DNA from: Bifidobacteriaceae bacterium UBA2724
GTDB lineage: Bacteria; Actinomycetota; Actinomycetes; Actinomycetales; Bifidobacteriaceae
Direction of reading: 5' to 3'
Length of the DNA stretch: 54,707 nucleotides
Assembly (NCBI GenBank): GCA_002353815.1
Contig: DEKK01000016.1
Location: 307,402 to 362,108, forward strand
Under the pieces are notes generated by a model. It searched no databases. It saw nothing but the letters and a program-made list of their open reading frames with translations, and was not told where the DNA came from. The translations under genes and the position numbers were made by a program. Shown in pieces: positions 1 to 8,184 of the stretch; the first letter of the stretch is position 1, and each line of letters opens with the position of its first letter.

Positions 1-208
1 GTCGAGGGTGCGAGGGTGTGCGCCCTCGACAGGAATTGTGGCCATGTGCGCTGTGGGTTTGGGGTGTATGTGTGGTCGAGGGTGCGGGGCTGTACACCCT
101 CGGGGTCGGTTGTGGCCGTGTGCGCTGTGGGTTTGGGGTGTATGTGCGGTCGAGGGTGCAAGGATATGCGCCTTCGGGGCGCGGTCGCACTCGCGAATCG
201 TGCCGGGG
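1..208. repeat. 74-bp tandem repeat with hairpin cores, cut by the left window edge
   Basis: GTCGAGGGTGC recurs at 1, 75 and 149, a period of 74 bp. The shared part of the unit includes GTGTGCGCTGTGGGTTTGGG. In the first two copies the GTCGAGGGTG arm faces an inverted arm (CGCCCTCGAC near 21-30, CACCCTCG near 94-101), so each can form a hairpin of about 8-10 bp; the third is decayed (CGCCTTCGG). The array lies just past the 3' end of the MscS-type gene. No credible gene is seen in it; the open frames over it are Cys/Gly/Val/Arg-rich artefacts of the repeat. Confidence 0.75.
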
Positions 209-1147
209 CTAGTCTTTGGCCGTGTTGCCGGCGCCGCGCGCGGCATCGTGGTCACTGGGCGCGCTAGCATCCACCGACGCAGCGCCGTCGAGCACGAGGC
301 AATCCAAACCGTTCATGGAACGCGCCACCGTGTCGCGCACTGTCGAGGGCAGCAGGCCGTCCTGCGCGAACACCAGCACCATTCCCTCGGCGCCGTACGG
401 CGAGAATCCCGTGTACTTGACGATGCACGGATGCCCCTCGAGATGCAGGTCGGCGGTGCCTTTCTCGACCGCGTCGGCGATGCGCTGCGCCGTGTCGTTG
501 AGGTCCCTGTCGCCGCGCGCGGTGAAATCGAGTGTCACAATCGACTCGTTCGCCTCCGTCATCTTCGTCAGCCCCGCCGTGTTGAGCACGGAATTCGGAA
601 TCCAGAACTCATTGCCGTCGCGCGATTCCACGATGGTGTTGCGCCATGTGAGGTCTTTGACACGCCCTGTGTAGCCGCTCACGCTGATAAGGTCGCCGGG
701 CTGCACCACTTTGCCCATCATGAGCCCGAATCCGCCGATGATGTTCGAGATCGTATCTTTCAGACCGAACGACAGCGCGATGCCGCTGACGCCCAGCGCG
801 GTGACCAGGGTGGTCGGCTCCACGCCGAACACGGGCTTGAGCACGATGAGCAGGAACAGGAACCAGATGAGAAGCCGTGCGCAATTGACGAAGATCGAGG
901 CACTGGGGATATTCGACCTGTCCAGCGCCTTGGTGAGCGCAGATCTGACGATGCGGGCGATGATCCACGTCACGATGACCATGACGATGAAAAACACGAT
1001 GCGGTTCAGATTGGCGACCAGCCATGCGACCACGACGTTGTTGGTGATGACGTCGGTCGCTTCGTCGGACAGCAAGGTCTCGGACGGCGAGGCGAAGGTG
1101 GCCGGCTGCGTCGGTGTCGGGTGCGTCGTGGGTAATGCGAGGATCAT
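209..1147 (-). CDS. MscS-family mechanosensitive ion channel
   Basis: 312 residues. Predicted small-conductance mechanosensitive channel of the inner membrane, opening under hypo-osmotic tension to release solutes. After a short N-terminal tail there is a hydrophobic helix (WLVANLNRIVFFIVMVIVTW), a second hydrophobic stretch (LLIWFLFLLIVLKPVFG), then the pore-helix/beta-domain signature VTALGVSGIALSFGLKDTISN followed by GLMMGKVVQPGDLISV, as in the MscS core. The C-terminal domain is a typical MscS alpha/beta cage. The ATG at 1147 is chosen because AGGAGA lies just upstream on the minus strand; the reading frame extends further 5' but without family-like sequence. Transcribed away from rpmB. 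The family is clear; which paralogue it is cannot be told. Confidence 0.88.
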   Translation of the reverse strand: MILALPTTHPTPTQPATFASPSETLLSDEATDVITNNVVVAWLVANLNRIVFFIVMVIVTWIIARIVRSALTKALDRSNIPSASIFVNCARLLIWFLFLLIVLKPVFGVEPTTLVTALGVSGIALSFGLKDTISNIIGGFGLMMGKVVQPGDLISVSGYTGRVKDLTWRNTIVESRDGNEFWIPNSVLNTAGLTKMTEANESIVTLDFTARGDRDLNDTAQRIADAVEKGTADLHLEGHPCIVKYTGFSPYGAEGMVLVFAQDGLLPSTVRDTVARSMNGLDCLVLDGAASVDASAPSDHDAARGAGNTAKD

Positions 1148-1361
1148 GGGGTCTCCTGTCAGGCTGGTGGTCGCCGGGTGGTGGCTGGGCGGTTGTCGCC
1201 GGGGGCGGGCGCTCGTGCGCGCCGCGTGGCGCCGGGGTTCCGCGGGCGATGCCGGATGTGCTTCTAATGCATTTCTAGCAGTGCTTTGTCGGACGACGCT
1301 GGCATTCGTTCGGAGTTTTTGTGATAATTGCGCGTGCGGCACTACGCCGAGGCCTCACGAT

Positions 1362-1390
1362 TTGCGGTTTTGGCGAAATTGAGGTATGGT
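1362..1390 (+). promoter_or_regulatory. rpmB promoter
   Basis: TTGCGG (1362-1367), a 17-bp spacer and TATGGT (1385-1390) form a good sigma-70-type promoter. The predicted start near 1397 leaves a leader of about 60 nt before rpmB. The rest of the 1148-1457 gap holds the 5' region of the divergent MscS gene and nothing else recognised. Confidence 0.6.
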
Positions 1391-1457
1391 GCTGAAGTTG
1401 CGTGTCCAAAGGATTCTTTGGGCGCGGGATTCGTAAGGTTAACAAGAGGAGTCCATC

Positions 1458-1655
1458 ATGGCAGCTCGTTGCGCAGTGTGTGGTAAGGGTCCGCAGACCG
1501 GTTTCAGCGTTTCCCATTCCCACATCCGTAATAAGCGCCGCTTCCTGCCGAACCTTCAGACCGTTCGCACCGATGCCGGTGACGGCACCACCGTCAAGGT
1601 TCGTGTGTGCACGTCCTGCATGAAGGCTGGCAAGATCCAGCGCGCGAAGGCGTGA
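1458..1655 (+). CDS. rpmB: 50S ribosomal protein L28
   Basis: 65 residues, the usual length for actinobacterial L28. The N-terminus MAARCAVCGKGPQTGFSVSH, the NKRRFLPNLQ segment and VRVCTSCMKAGKI are family signatures. Two CxxC pairs (CAVC near residue 5 and CTSC near residue 53) suggest a zinc-binding form of the protein. A purine-rich site (AAGAGGAG) precedes the ATG. It is monocistronic: its own promoter lies upstream and an intrinsic terminator directly downstream. Confidence 0.97.
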   Translation: MAARCAVCGKGPQTGFSVSHSHIRNKRRFLPNLQTVRTDAGDGTTVKVRVCTSCMKAGKIQRAKA

Positions 1656-1679
1656 ACCGACTGAACGGCATAACGCTTT

Positions 1680-1707
1680 GAGCCCCGGTTTCCCGGGGCT
1701 TTTTTCA
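1680..1707 (+). terminator. rpmB intrinsic terminator
   Basis: AGCCCCGG-ttt-CCGGGGCT followed by six T (stem from about 1681). Strong rho-independent terminator for rpmB. Confidence 0.9.
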
Positions 1708-1806
1708 TTGGCGTGCCATGTGTGCCATGCACGGGCGAATGACGCACAGGTGGGCGAATGGCACGGGTGAATGATGCAGGCGAGAAAACAGGCGCTGCGC
1801 ACGTCG

Positions 1807-1854
1807 CGTCGGCAGGTGGAGGACGCCACACGGCACGTCGGCAGGTGGAGGACG
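1807..1854. repeat. 19-bp direct repeat in the rpmB-recG gap
   Basis: CGTCGGCAGGTGGAGGACG occurs at 1807-1825 and 1836-1854 (29-bp period). Looser repeats of GGGCGAATG lie at about 1733-1760. Nothing else is recognised in the 1708-1984 gap apart from the recG 5' region. Confidence 0.6.
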
Positions 1855-1984
1855 TGCGTGGCGATGGGATGGCCGGACCAGCCGCAGGGCACGCGTGCGG
1901 AAGGATGGCTACGTGTCAAAGCCGCCGTGCTCGATTAGGCTGTAGATAGTATCCGGCTATCGCACGAACGAATGGGGGATTCGC

Positions 1985-4447
1985 ATGAAAGTTACGCTTG
2001 AGACTGCCATGGCGTCCCTTATCTCAAACAAACGCCGGGTGAGCGCGCTGAAATCGCTGGGGGTCGTCACCGTCAGGGACGCTTTGGAGTATTTCCCGTT
2101 TCGTGTGACGCCCGCCGTGGCGATCGGATCCATCCGCGACGCCCGCGTGGGTTCCATGGTGGCGTTCCCCGCGGTCGTGCGGCGTTTCTCGGTCTATCCC
2201 ATGCAGCGCGGAGGGCACCGCGCCGTGGTGACGGTCAGTGACGACGAGGTGCCGGGCGTGCGGTATCCGGGTGTCGCGACCCTCGTGTTTTTCAGCTATA
2301 AGAAGCATTACATCGACTGGCTGGCATTGCGCCTGGCCGAGGGGATGCACGTGGTGGTGAGCGGTGAGCCCAGGGAATACAACGATTCTTTGGAATTCAC
2401 GCATCCCGACGTACTGGTGATCGAGCCACGCGATCCGCAGGGCGTCCCGATTCCCATGGGGCAGGGGTTCCGTGCGGATGCGCCGGATTTTGCGACCGCG
2501 TTGGACTGCGTCGCGCGTCCCCAGCCCGTGTATCATGCCTCGTCGCGCATCTCGTCGGAGCATGTGCACGATGCCATTCTCGGCGCCTTGCAGATGCTTG
2601 CGGCGAGTGCCTCCGATGGCGGCGCGCCGGACGGCGGCGTGAACGGCGGCGCGAATGGCGCCGATGCCACGGCAAACGGCACCGATACCGCTGCGACTGC
2701 CGCCGCTGCTGCGCCGCAGGAGAAGAACCCCCTGGCCCCCGCCGGCCCGGTGTCTTTGGACGTGCAGGCATTGGTGTCGGTGATCCCCGACATCATCCCC
2801 GAGGGCCTTCGCGCCGATCGCGGCTTCATGCACCGCGCCGAGGCTTTCGCTGCGATGCACAATCCCGAGACCGTGGATGATTTTTCCCACGCCCTCGCCA
2901 CGCTTCGCTACGAGGAGGCGCTTGTCTCGCAGGTGTCGCTGCTCCAAGAACGCGCGAATGCGCGCGAAAGCAGCGCATACGTCTGCCTGCCGCCCGCGGA
3001 GCACCCCGAACATTCGCTGGAGAACCGTTTCATCGACTCCCTGCCGTTCAGCCTCACGAAAGGGCAGCGCGAGGTCATCGACACCATCGACGCCGACATG
3101 GCGCAGAAGTGGCCGATGCAGCGCCTGCTCCAGGGCGAAGTCGGCTCGGGCAAGACGGTCGTGGCGCTGGCGGCGATGCTCAACGCCATCGGCTCCGGCT
3201 ACCAGGCCGTGCTCGTGGCGCCCACGCAGGTGCTCGCCGAGCAGCATTACGAAAGCGCGCAACGCATGCTCGCGACCGTGCCGGGCGCCAAGGACGTGCC
3301 GGTGGTGCTGCTCACGGGCGGCATGAAGCTGGCGCAGCGGCGGCGCGTGCTTGCGACGGCGGCGAGTGGGGTCCCGTGCCTGATCGTGGCCACGCATGCC
3401 GCGTTTTCCAAGAGCTTCCAGGCGCCCAGGCTGGCGCTTGTGGTCATCGACGAACAGCATCGTTTCGGCGTCGAGCAGCGTCAGGCGCTGGTGAACGGCG
3501 ATGGTCCGACGCCGCACATGCTCGTCATGACCGCGACGCCGATCCCGCGCACCGCCGCCATGACGTGGTTCGGCAACCTTGACATCTCGTGGCTTACCGA
3601 ACTGCCCGGAGGGCGCAAGCCCATCACCTCCGTCGTGGTCAACGAGGCGGACAACCATACGATGGCGAGGCTGTTCGTGCACATCCGCCGGCGCATCGAC
3701 GCAGGCGAGCGCGCCTACATCGTCTGCGCGCGCATCGACGACGACGCCGATTCCTTCGACGAGGGATACGAGGCGGCGTCCGTGTCTCCGGAGGCCGATC
3801 TCGACGGCAACGGCATGCCGGACGACGAGCAGGCCGCGCCTCCCCTGCATTCCGTGGCAGAGATGTCCGCGCGCCTCATGGCGCTGCCGCAGTTCCGCGG
3901 CATCGAATTCGCGACGCTCAGCGGGCGCGACGACGACGCCACCAAGCGCGACGTGATGGACCGGTTCGCGCGCGGCGACGTGCAGGTGTTGGTGTCCACC
4001 ACGGTGATCGAGGTCGGCGTGGATGTGCCGCAGGCAAGCAACATCGTGATTTTCGACGCCGAACGATACGGGCTGAGCCAGCTGCACCAGCTGCGAGGGC
4101 GCGTGGGGCGCGGCGGCACGAAAAGCTGGGCGTTCTTCATCACCCGCGCGCAGGAAGGCTCCCTGGGCATGCAGCGGCTCGACGTCGTGAGGTCGTCCAC
4201 CGACGGCGCGCAGATTGCGCAGGCCGACCTTGAGTTGCGCGGCGTGGGCGATGTGCTGGGCGATGTGCAGTCTGGCAGGAAGAGCTCGTTGAAGCTGCTG
4301 CGCGTGGTCGACGACGCCGATGTGATAGAGCAGGCGCGTGCCGATGCCGAGGACGTGCTTGCCGCCGACCCCACGGTGAGCGGGAACGTCGCGCTTGCCG
4401 GCGCCGTGTTCGACTTCATGCGCTCCACCGAGGCGGCGGCGAATTAG
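1985..4447 (+). CDS. recG: ATP-dependent DNA helicase RecG
   Basis: 820 residues. RecG remodels stalled replication forks and branch-migrates Holliday junctions. The N-terminal wedge/OB region is followed by the SF2 helicase core: Walker A in LLQGEVGSGKTVVAL, DEXH box as VIDEQHRFGVEQRQ, motif III TATPIPRT, and motifs V/VI STTVIEVGVDVPQASN and QLHQLRGRVGRGG. It is longer than the roughly 690-residue E. coli protein because of two low-complexity insertions, a Gly/Asn/Ala/Thr-rich one near residues 205-245 (DGGVNGGANGADATANG) and an acidic one between helicase motifs. The ATG is preceded by GGGGGA (from about 1975). It is followed at a distance by rsmD. Confidence 0.95.
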   Translation: MKVTLETAMASLISNKRRVSALKSLGVVTVRDALEYFPFRVTPAVAIGSIRDARVGSMVAFPAVVRRFSVYPMQRGGHRAVVTVSDDEVPGVRYPGVATLVFFSYKKHYIDWLALRLAEGMHVVVSGEPREYNDSLEFTHPDVLVIEPRDPQGVPIPMGQGFRADAPDFATALDCVARPQPVYHASSRISSEHVHDAILGALQMLAASASDGGAPDGGVNGGANGADATANGTDTAATAAAAAPQEKNPLAPAGPVSLDVQALVSVIPDIIPEGLRADRGFMHRAEAFAAMHNPETVDDFSHALATLRYEEALVSQVSLLQERANARESSAYVCLPPAEHPEHSLENRFIDSLPFSLTKGQREVIDTIDADMAQKWPMQRLLQGEVGSGKTVVALAAMLNAIGSGYQAVLVAPTQVLAEQHYESAQRMLATVPGAKDVPVVLLTGGMKLAQRRRVLATAASGVPCLIVATHAAFSKSFQAPRLALVVIDEQHRFGVEQRQALVNGDGPTPHMLVMTATPIPRTAAMTWFGNLDISWLTELPGGRKPITSVVVNEADNHTMARLFVHIRRRIDAGERAYIVCARIDDDADSFDEGYEAASVSPEADLDGNGMPDDEQAAPPLHSVAEMSARLMALPQFRGIEFATLSGRDDDATKRDVMDRFARGDVQVLVSTTVIEVGVDVPQASNIVIFDAERYGLSQLHQLRGRVGRGGTKSWAFFITRAQEGSLGMQRLDVVRSSTDGAQIAQADLELRGVGDVLGDVQSGRKSSLKLLRVVDDADVIEQARADAEDVLAADPTVSGNVALAGAVFDFMRSTEAAAN

Positions 4448-4467
4448 GCAGCCGTGCGCCGTGCCAA

Positions 4468-4532
4468 GGGCGTTGCACATTGTGCGTTGTGCGGCACACG
4501 GTGGCGCACGCCGCGGGCGTTGCACATTGTGC
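4468..4532. repeat. 18-bp direct repeat, each copy carrying a perfect GCACA-T-TGTGC palindrome
   Basis: GGGCGTTGCACATTGTGC is present at 4468-4485 and again at 4515-4532, 47 bp apart. Each copy contains the perfect 11-bp palindrome GCACATTGTGC. The second copy overlaps the predicted -35 box of rsmD, so the pair could be tandem operator sites. The regulator is unknown. Confidence 0.6.
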
Positions 4533-4560
4533 ATTGCGTGGTGTGCGCCATAATGGTTCT
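4527..4560 (+). promoter_or_regulatory. rsmD promoter, predicted leaderless
   Basis: TTGTGC (4527-4532), 16-bp spacer, CATAAT (4549-4554), then six bases to the ATG at 4561. Transcription would start at the A of the start codon. No Shine-Dalgarno is present. Confidence 0.6.
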
Positions 4561-5235
4561 ATGCGCATCATCTCAGGACGTTTCAAAGGGCAGGAAGTCA
4601 ACGCTCCCAAGTCGGGGACCCGGCCGACCACCGACCGCACGAAGGAAGCGATTTTCTCACATCTGGAATCCTGGGGGATGTTGGACGGCACGCGCGTGCT
4701 CGATCTGTTCGCCGGCACCGGGGCATTGGGCCTCGAGGCGCTGAGCCGTGGCGCCTCGGCGCTGGTGAGCGTCGAATCCGCAGGGCCCGCCGCCGCCCTC
4801 ATTGGCAAGACGCTCGCCTCTCTCAAACGTTCCAAGGCCTGGGACGGCTCGTGCAGCGCCCGCGTGGTGCGGGGCAGGGCCGAGAAATACGTGGATTCCG
4901 CGCTTGGACGCGGCGACTCCTTCGACGTGGTGTTCATCGATCCGCCGTATGCCTATGAGACGGCCGACTGCGAGGCGCTGCTGCGCGCCCTGACGGCGAA
5001 CCACGTGGTGGCGGACGACGGCGTGGTCGTGCTGGAGAGGTCCGGGCGCTCGGATCCCGCGCAGGCGCCGCAGGGGTGGTATGTGTCGCAAAGCCGCAAA
5101 TACGGCGAGACCGAGGTGTTCTATATCGAGAAAGAGCCCGACGCCGCCGGTGCGGAGACCGATGGCAAAGGTGCCGATGACAGCAACGCCTCCGACGGTG
5201 GGGCGTTGCGGAGGCAGGCGAATAAGCCATACTAA
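4561..5235 (+). CDS. rsmD: 16S rRNA (guanine(966)-N(2))-methyltransferase RsmD
   Basis: 224 residues. Methylates N2 of G966 in 16S rRNA using S-adenosylmethionine. Begins with the family start MRIISGRFKGQEVNAPK, then RPTTDRTKEAIFSHL, the SAM-binding loop VLDLFAGTGALGLEALSRGA, and the catalytic DPPYAYE motif (near residue 126), which is the N2-guanine methyltransferase (D/N)PPY signature. The last 30 residues or so (DAAGAETDGKGADDSNASDGG) are a low-complexity tail beyond the usual domain. The start at 4561 fits both family alignment and the leaderless promoter geometry; an upstream in-frame start at 4480 would add residues encoded by the repeat region. Confidence 0.93.
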   Translation: MRIISGRFKGQEVNAPKSGTRPTTDRTKEAIFSHLESWGMLDGTRVLDLFAGTGALGLEALSRGASALVSVESAGPAAALIGKTLASLKRSKAWDGSCSARVVRGRAEKYVDSALGRGDSFDVVFIDPPYAYETADCEALLRALTANHVVADDGVVVLERSGRSDPAQAPQGWYVSQSRKYGETEVFYIEKEPDAAGAETDGKGADDSNASDGGALRRQANKPY

Positions 5236-5303
5236 CGAGCGCTGGGCGTTGAGCGCCAAGCGCGGTCGGTGTGGCGAGGCAGCCGGTTCCGGCGTTCCGT
5301 TCC

Positions 5304-5345
5304 GAGTGGCCCTGCCGGCATGTTGGAGTGGCCCTGCCGGCATGT
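5304..5345. repeat. 20-bp tandem repeat between convergent rsmD and trmD
   Basis: GAGTGGCCCTGCCGGCATGT occurs at 5304-5323 and 5326-5345 (22-bp period). It contains the palindrome TGCCGGCA. No clear intrinsic terminator is seen in this convergent gap. Confidence 0.6.
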
Positions 5346-5432
5346 GGAATAGTCCTGCTGCATGCGGAGCGCGGCGATGGGGATTGCGGCCATCCCGGCG
5401 TTCCGGACGGTCCCTCCCGGTCGGCGCCCGCG

Positions 5433-6440
5433 CTAATTCAGCTTGCGCGGATTGCGGCCGCTCACTTCCCATCCCAGCGACACCAGGGTCTTGCGGTCGG
5501 CCTTGTCAAGGGCCCTGCAATCAAGTTTTTCGATGAGATCCGGGCGTATCTCCGACGTGCGCTGAAGCGCCTGGTCGCGCCGGTATCTGTCGACCTTGCC
5601 GTGGTCGCCGCTGGTCAGGATGGCCGGCACGTCGATGCCGCGCCAGGTGGTGGGCTTGGTGTACTGCAGATGTTCCAGCAGCGCGTTGTCGCCGGTATAG
5701 GATTCCTCGACGATGGAATCCGGGTTCCCCATGAAGCCGGGGAGCAGACGGGTGATGGCCTCGAGCATCACCGACACCGCCACTTCGCCGCCGTTCAGGA
5801 CGTAATCGCCGATGGAATACTCGCGCACGTCCACCCCGCGGGCCTTGTAATAGCGCGGAATCCGGGCATCGTATCCTTCGTAGCGGCCGCATCCGAAGAC
5901 GAGACGCGCGGCATGGCTGAGTTCGGTGGCGTCGCGCTGAGTGAACAGCGGGGCAGATGGATTGGGGAAGATCAGCACGGTGCCGCCGGCCGCGGGGGTA
6001 TCGGTGACCTCGGCACCAGCGTTGTCGGCCGCATCACCACCGGTCGCGTTGTCGTCGGCATCGTCGCCGCCGGCACCCGGATCGCCACCGGCCGCATCGC
6101 CGCCGGCACCCGGATCGTCGTCCGCGCCGGCCTCAGCCCCGCGCTCAGTGTGGTTCGACTCCATGTCCCACAGCTCCGCCGTGGCGCTCACGCCAGGCAG
6201 GTCGCACGCCGGCAGACCGAGCAGGTCGTCAAGGCATTCCGCCCACACGGCCGGTTTCATGACCATGCCCGCGCCACCGCCGACGGGAGTGTCATCCACG
6301 GAATGGTGCACGTCGTGCGTCCAGTCGCGCAGATTGTGGGCGCGCACCTCCACCAGGCCTTTGTCCTGCGCCTTGCCAAGCAGGCTCAGACCCAGCACCG
6401 AGAAGTATTCGGGAAACACGGAGACGATATCGATAAGCAC
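5433..6440 (-). CDS. trmD: tRNA (guanine(37)-N(1))-methyltransferase TrmD
   Basis: 335 residues; forms m1G37 in tRNAs reading CNN codons and so limits +1 frameshifting. N-terminal MLIDIVSVFPEYF, substrate loop VDDTPVGGGAGMVMKP, knot sequence VFGCGRYEGYDARIP and YSIGDYVLNGGEVA identify the trefoil-knot (SPOUT) enzyme; the C-terminal half has the usual TRPTTWRG/ILTSGDHGKVDRYR type elements. It is much longer than E. coli TrmD (about 255 residues) because of an Asp/Gly/Ala-rich insertion at about residues 97-153 (DNA 5982-6152), placed between the substrate loop and the knot. That insertion is made of repeats. It converges on rsmD. Confidence 0.95.
   Translation of the reverse strand: MLIDIVSVFPEYFSVLGLSLLGKAQDKGLVEVRAHNLRDWTHDVHHSVDDTPVGGGAGMVMKPAVWAECLDDLLGLPACDLPGVSATAELWDMESNHTERGAEAGADDDPGAGGDAAGGDPGAGGDDADDNATGGDAADNAGAEVTDTPAAGGTVLIFPNPSAPLFTQRDATELSHAARLVFGCGRYEGYDARIPRYYKARGVDVREYSIGDYVLNGGEVAVSVMLEAITRLLPGFMGNPDSIVEESYTGDNALLEHLQYTKPTTWRGIDVPAILTSGDHGKVDRYRRDQALQRTSEIRPDLIEKLDCRALDKADRKTLVSLGWEVSGRNPRKLN
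6066..6117. repeat. 19-bp direct repeat inside trmD
   Basis: GCCGCCGGCACCCGGATCG occurs at 6066-6084 and 6099-6117 (33-bp period) and encodes the repeated Gly/Ala/Asp segment GDPGAGGD of the TrmD insertion. Confidence 0.6.
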
Positions 6441-6551
6441 GCTTCAACTCTACGGAGTCCCCTCGATTGGAGCCGTGGCGCATGCCCCGCCCTGCGGGGT
6501 TCTCCCGGATTGTCACATCCTGCACGGCCCCGTCGCCTCCGGGGCACTTTG

Positions 6552-6577
6552 TATTATCATAAAACGATATAACGTTT
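6552..6577 (+). promoter_or_regulatory. Putative promoter and LacI-type operator upstream of the LacI-family gene
   Basis: TATTAT (6552-6557) is a good -10 box. It is immediately followed by AAACGATATAACGTTT (6562-6577), AAACG-N6-CGTTT, an inverted repeat of the CG-centred kind bound by LacI-family proteins. A further CGTTT lies at about 6586. Position over the expected start site suggests autorepression. The leader to the gene is about 170 nt, with no other feature recognised. Confidence 0.45.
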
Positions 6578-6734
6578 CATGAGAGCGTTTACGAGAGGCG
6601 CGAGGCTGTGACCGGCCCACCGGGACCTCTGGAGCTGCCGACATGTACGAATGGCGGCAGCGACGGCGCAGGTCCCGCACGACGACAACCGAACGCCCTG
6701 ATCGCACACGAAGAATTTGTGGAGGCTCCACAGG

Positions 6735-7832
6735 ATGGCGCAGAAGGTCACCATACGCGACGTCGCGAAAGCCGCGGGCGTTTCGGTATCGGCAGTGTCC
6801 CAGGTGCTGAACGGCAAAGGGCGGCTGTCGCCGCAGACCCGCCAGAAGGTCGACGAGGCCGTCGAGAAGCTCGGTTACATCCCCGATTCCCGCGCCCGCG
6901 CCATGCGGTCATCCCATTCCCACACAGTCGGTCTGGTTGTGCCGCAGATCCGTAACGATTTCTTCGCCTCCTTCGTCTCCGTCGTGCAAGACACCCTGTG
7001 GCAGCACGGATATGCCACGCTCATCGGATCGTCGTTTAATGATGACAAGAGGCAGGATGCTTTTCTGCGCACCCTGTTAACCCAGCGCATAGACGGTATC
7101 ATCTGCGTCCCCACGGCGCACGCAACGCCCGGGCTTAAGGCGGCTCTTGACAACGATGTGCCGCTTGTGTTCGCAGACCGCACGATCGCAGGGCTCGACC
7201 ACGTCCCTCGCGTGCTTGCAGACCCCGAACCCGGCTTGCGCGAGGCATTGCGCGATATCCGTGACCATGGTCACGCAAAGGTGGCGTTCATCGCAGGCCC
7301 GACGGCGATATCGCCGACGCTGGGGCAACGGTGCGACGTGTTCCGCGCCGTGGCGGCGCCGCTTTTTGGCGAAGACAACATTCTCGTTCGCGCTGCCTCG
7401 AGTCCTGCGGAACTCCCTGGGCTTGCCGTGCGGGATGCCGTGGAATTCGGTGCCACCGCGCTGCTCTTCGGGCATTCTCCCACCACGCTGCGCACGCTGC
7501 CGTACCTTGTGGCCGCCGGTATCGAACCTGGGCGCGACATGTCGATAGTCTCGTTCAATGAAATCCAGACCTTCTCTGTCTACCGCCCCCGCATCAACGT
7601 GATTTCCGAGCAGGTGGCCGTCATGGGCGAAACCGCGGCGCTCGAAATGCTCACACTTGTAGAACATGCCGATGCCGCGGACTCCAGTGCCACCTCCCGC
7701 GGCTCCGTCCGCCCCGGCACCCCTGGTTCCGTACCGGCTTCGGCAGCGTTGCCTGTGCCGGCGACAAGGCTTATCACCACCCTGTACATTGCCCGTGACT
7801 CCGTGTGCGCTGCTCCCGCCCGTGCCGTATGA
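6735..7832 (+). CDS. LacI-family transcriptional regulator
   Basis: 365 residues. The N-terminus VTIRDVAKAAGVSVSAVSQVLNGKGRLSPQTRQKV is a textbook LacI helix-turn-helix, followed by the hinge helix region and a periplasmic-binding-protein-like sensor domain (TVGLVVPQIRNDFFASFV onward). Family members repress sugar-use genes and respond to a sugar ligand, but no transporter or hydrolase gene is next to it, so the ligand is unknown. The ATG at 6735 is preferred over an in-frame TTG at 6717: GGAGG (6720-6724) sits 10 nt before it. The C-terminus carries a Ser/Thr/Pro/Ala-rich insertion (residues about 315-340). A candidate operator lies upstream, pointing to autoregulation. Confidence 0.88.
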   Translation: MAQKVTIRDVAKAAGVSVSAVSQVLNGKGRLSPQTRQKVDEAVEKLGYIPDSRARAMRSSHSHTVGLVVPQIRNDFFASFVSVVQDTLWQHGYATLIGSSFNDDKRQDAFLRTLLTQRIDGIICVPTAHATPGLKAALDNDVPLVFADRTIAGLDHVPRVLADPEPGLREALRDIRDHGHAKVAFIAGPTAISPTLGQRCDVFRAVAAPLFGEDNILVRAASSPAELPGLAVRDAVEFGATALLFGHSPTTLRTLPYLVAAGIEPGRDMSIVSFNEIQTFSVYRPRINVISEQVAVMGETAALEMLTLVEHADAADSSATSRGSVRPGTPGSVPASAALPVPATRLITTLYIARDSVCAAPARAV

Positions 7833-7847
7833 GCTCGGAAGAGGGGA

Positions 7848-7895
7848 CAGGAAGAGGGAAGAGAAAGGGACAGGAAGAGGGGACAGACGGACCTG
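7848..7895. repeat. Purine-rich short repeats downstream of the LacI-family gene
   Basis: GGGACAGGAAGAGG-type units repeat three times in tandem (about 7848-7895). The rest of the 7833-8184 gap has a second patch at 8037-8075 in which TTGCCAGCG/TTTCCAGCG recurs; no terminator or gene is seen. Confidence 0.5.
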
Positions 7896-8184
7896 CTCCC
7901 GACCCCTTCCGTAGTATGAGCTCCCCGAGGGCGCTTACGGGAATCTGCCTGTGTTGCATCCGTTTCTGCTACCCTGCAATTGTCCAGCAACTATTCATGC
8001 CGGACACAGGGAGAGCAAAACGCGAGAAAACGCATGCGCTTGCCAGCGTTTCCAGCGTTGCCAGCGCTTGCCATGTCTGGGCGCATCCGACATGTGGCAT
8101 ATGCACGCAGGCTGAATTGATTCTTTGGGGTTTAACAGTGTCTTCGCGGCTGGATGCTGAGCTCTCTTCCGAAGGAGTCCTCTT

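Noticed and set aside
1..1135. Long plus-strand ORF antisense to the MscS-type gene
   Set aside because: It mirrors the real minus-strand gene; composition is Arg/His/Asp-biased as expected of an antisense frame in GC-rich DNA.
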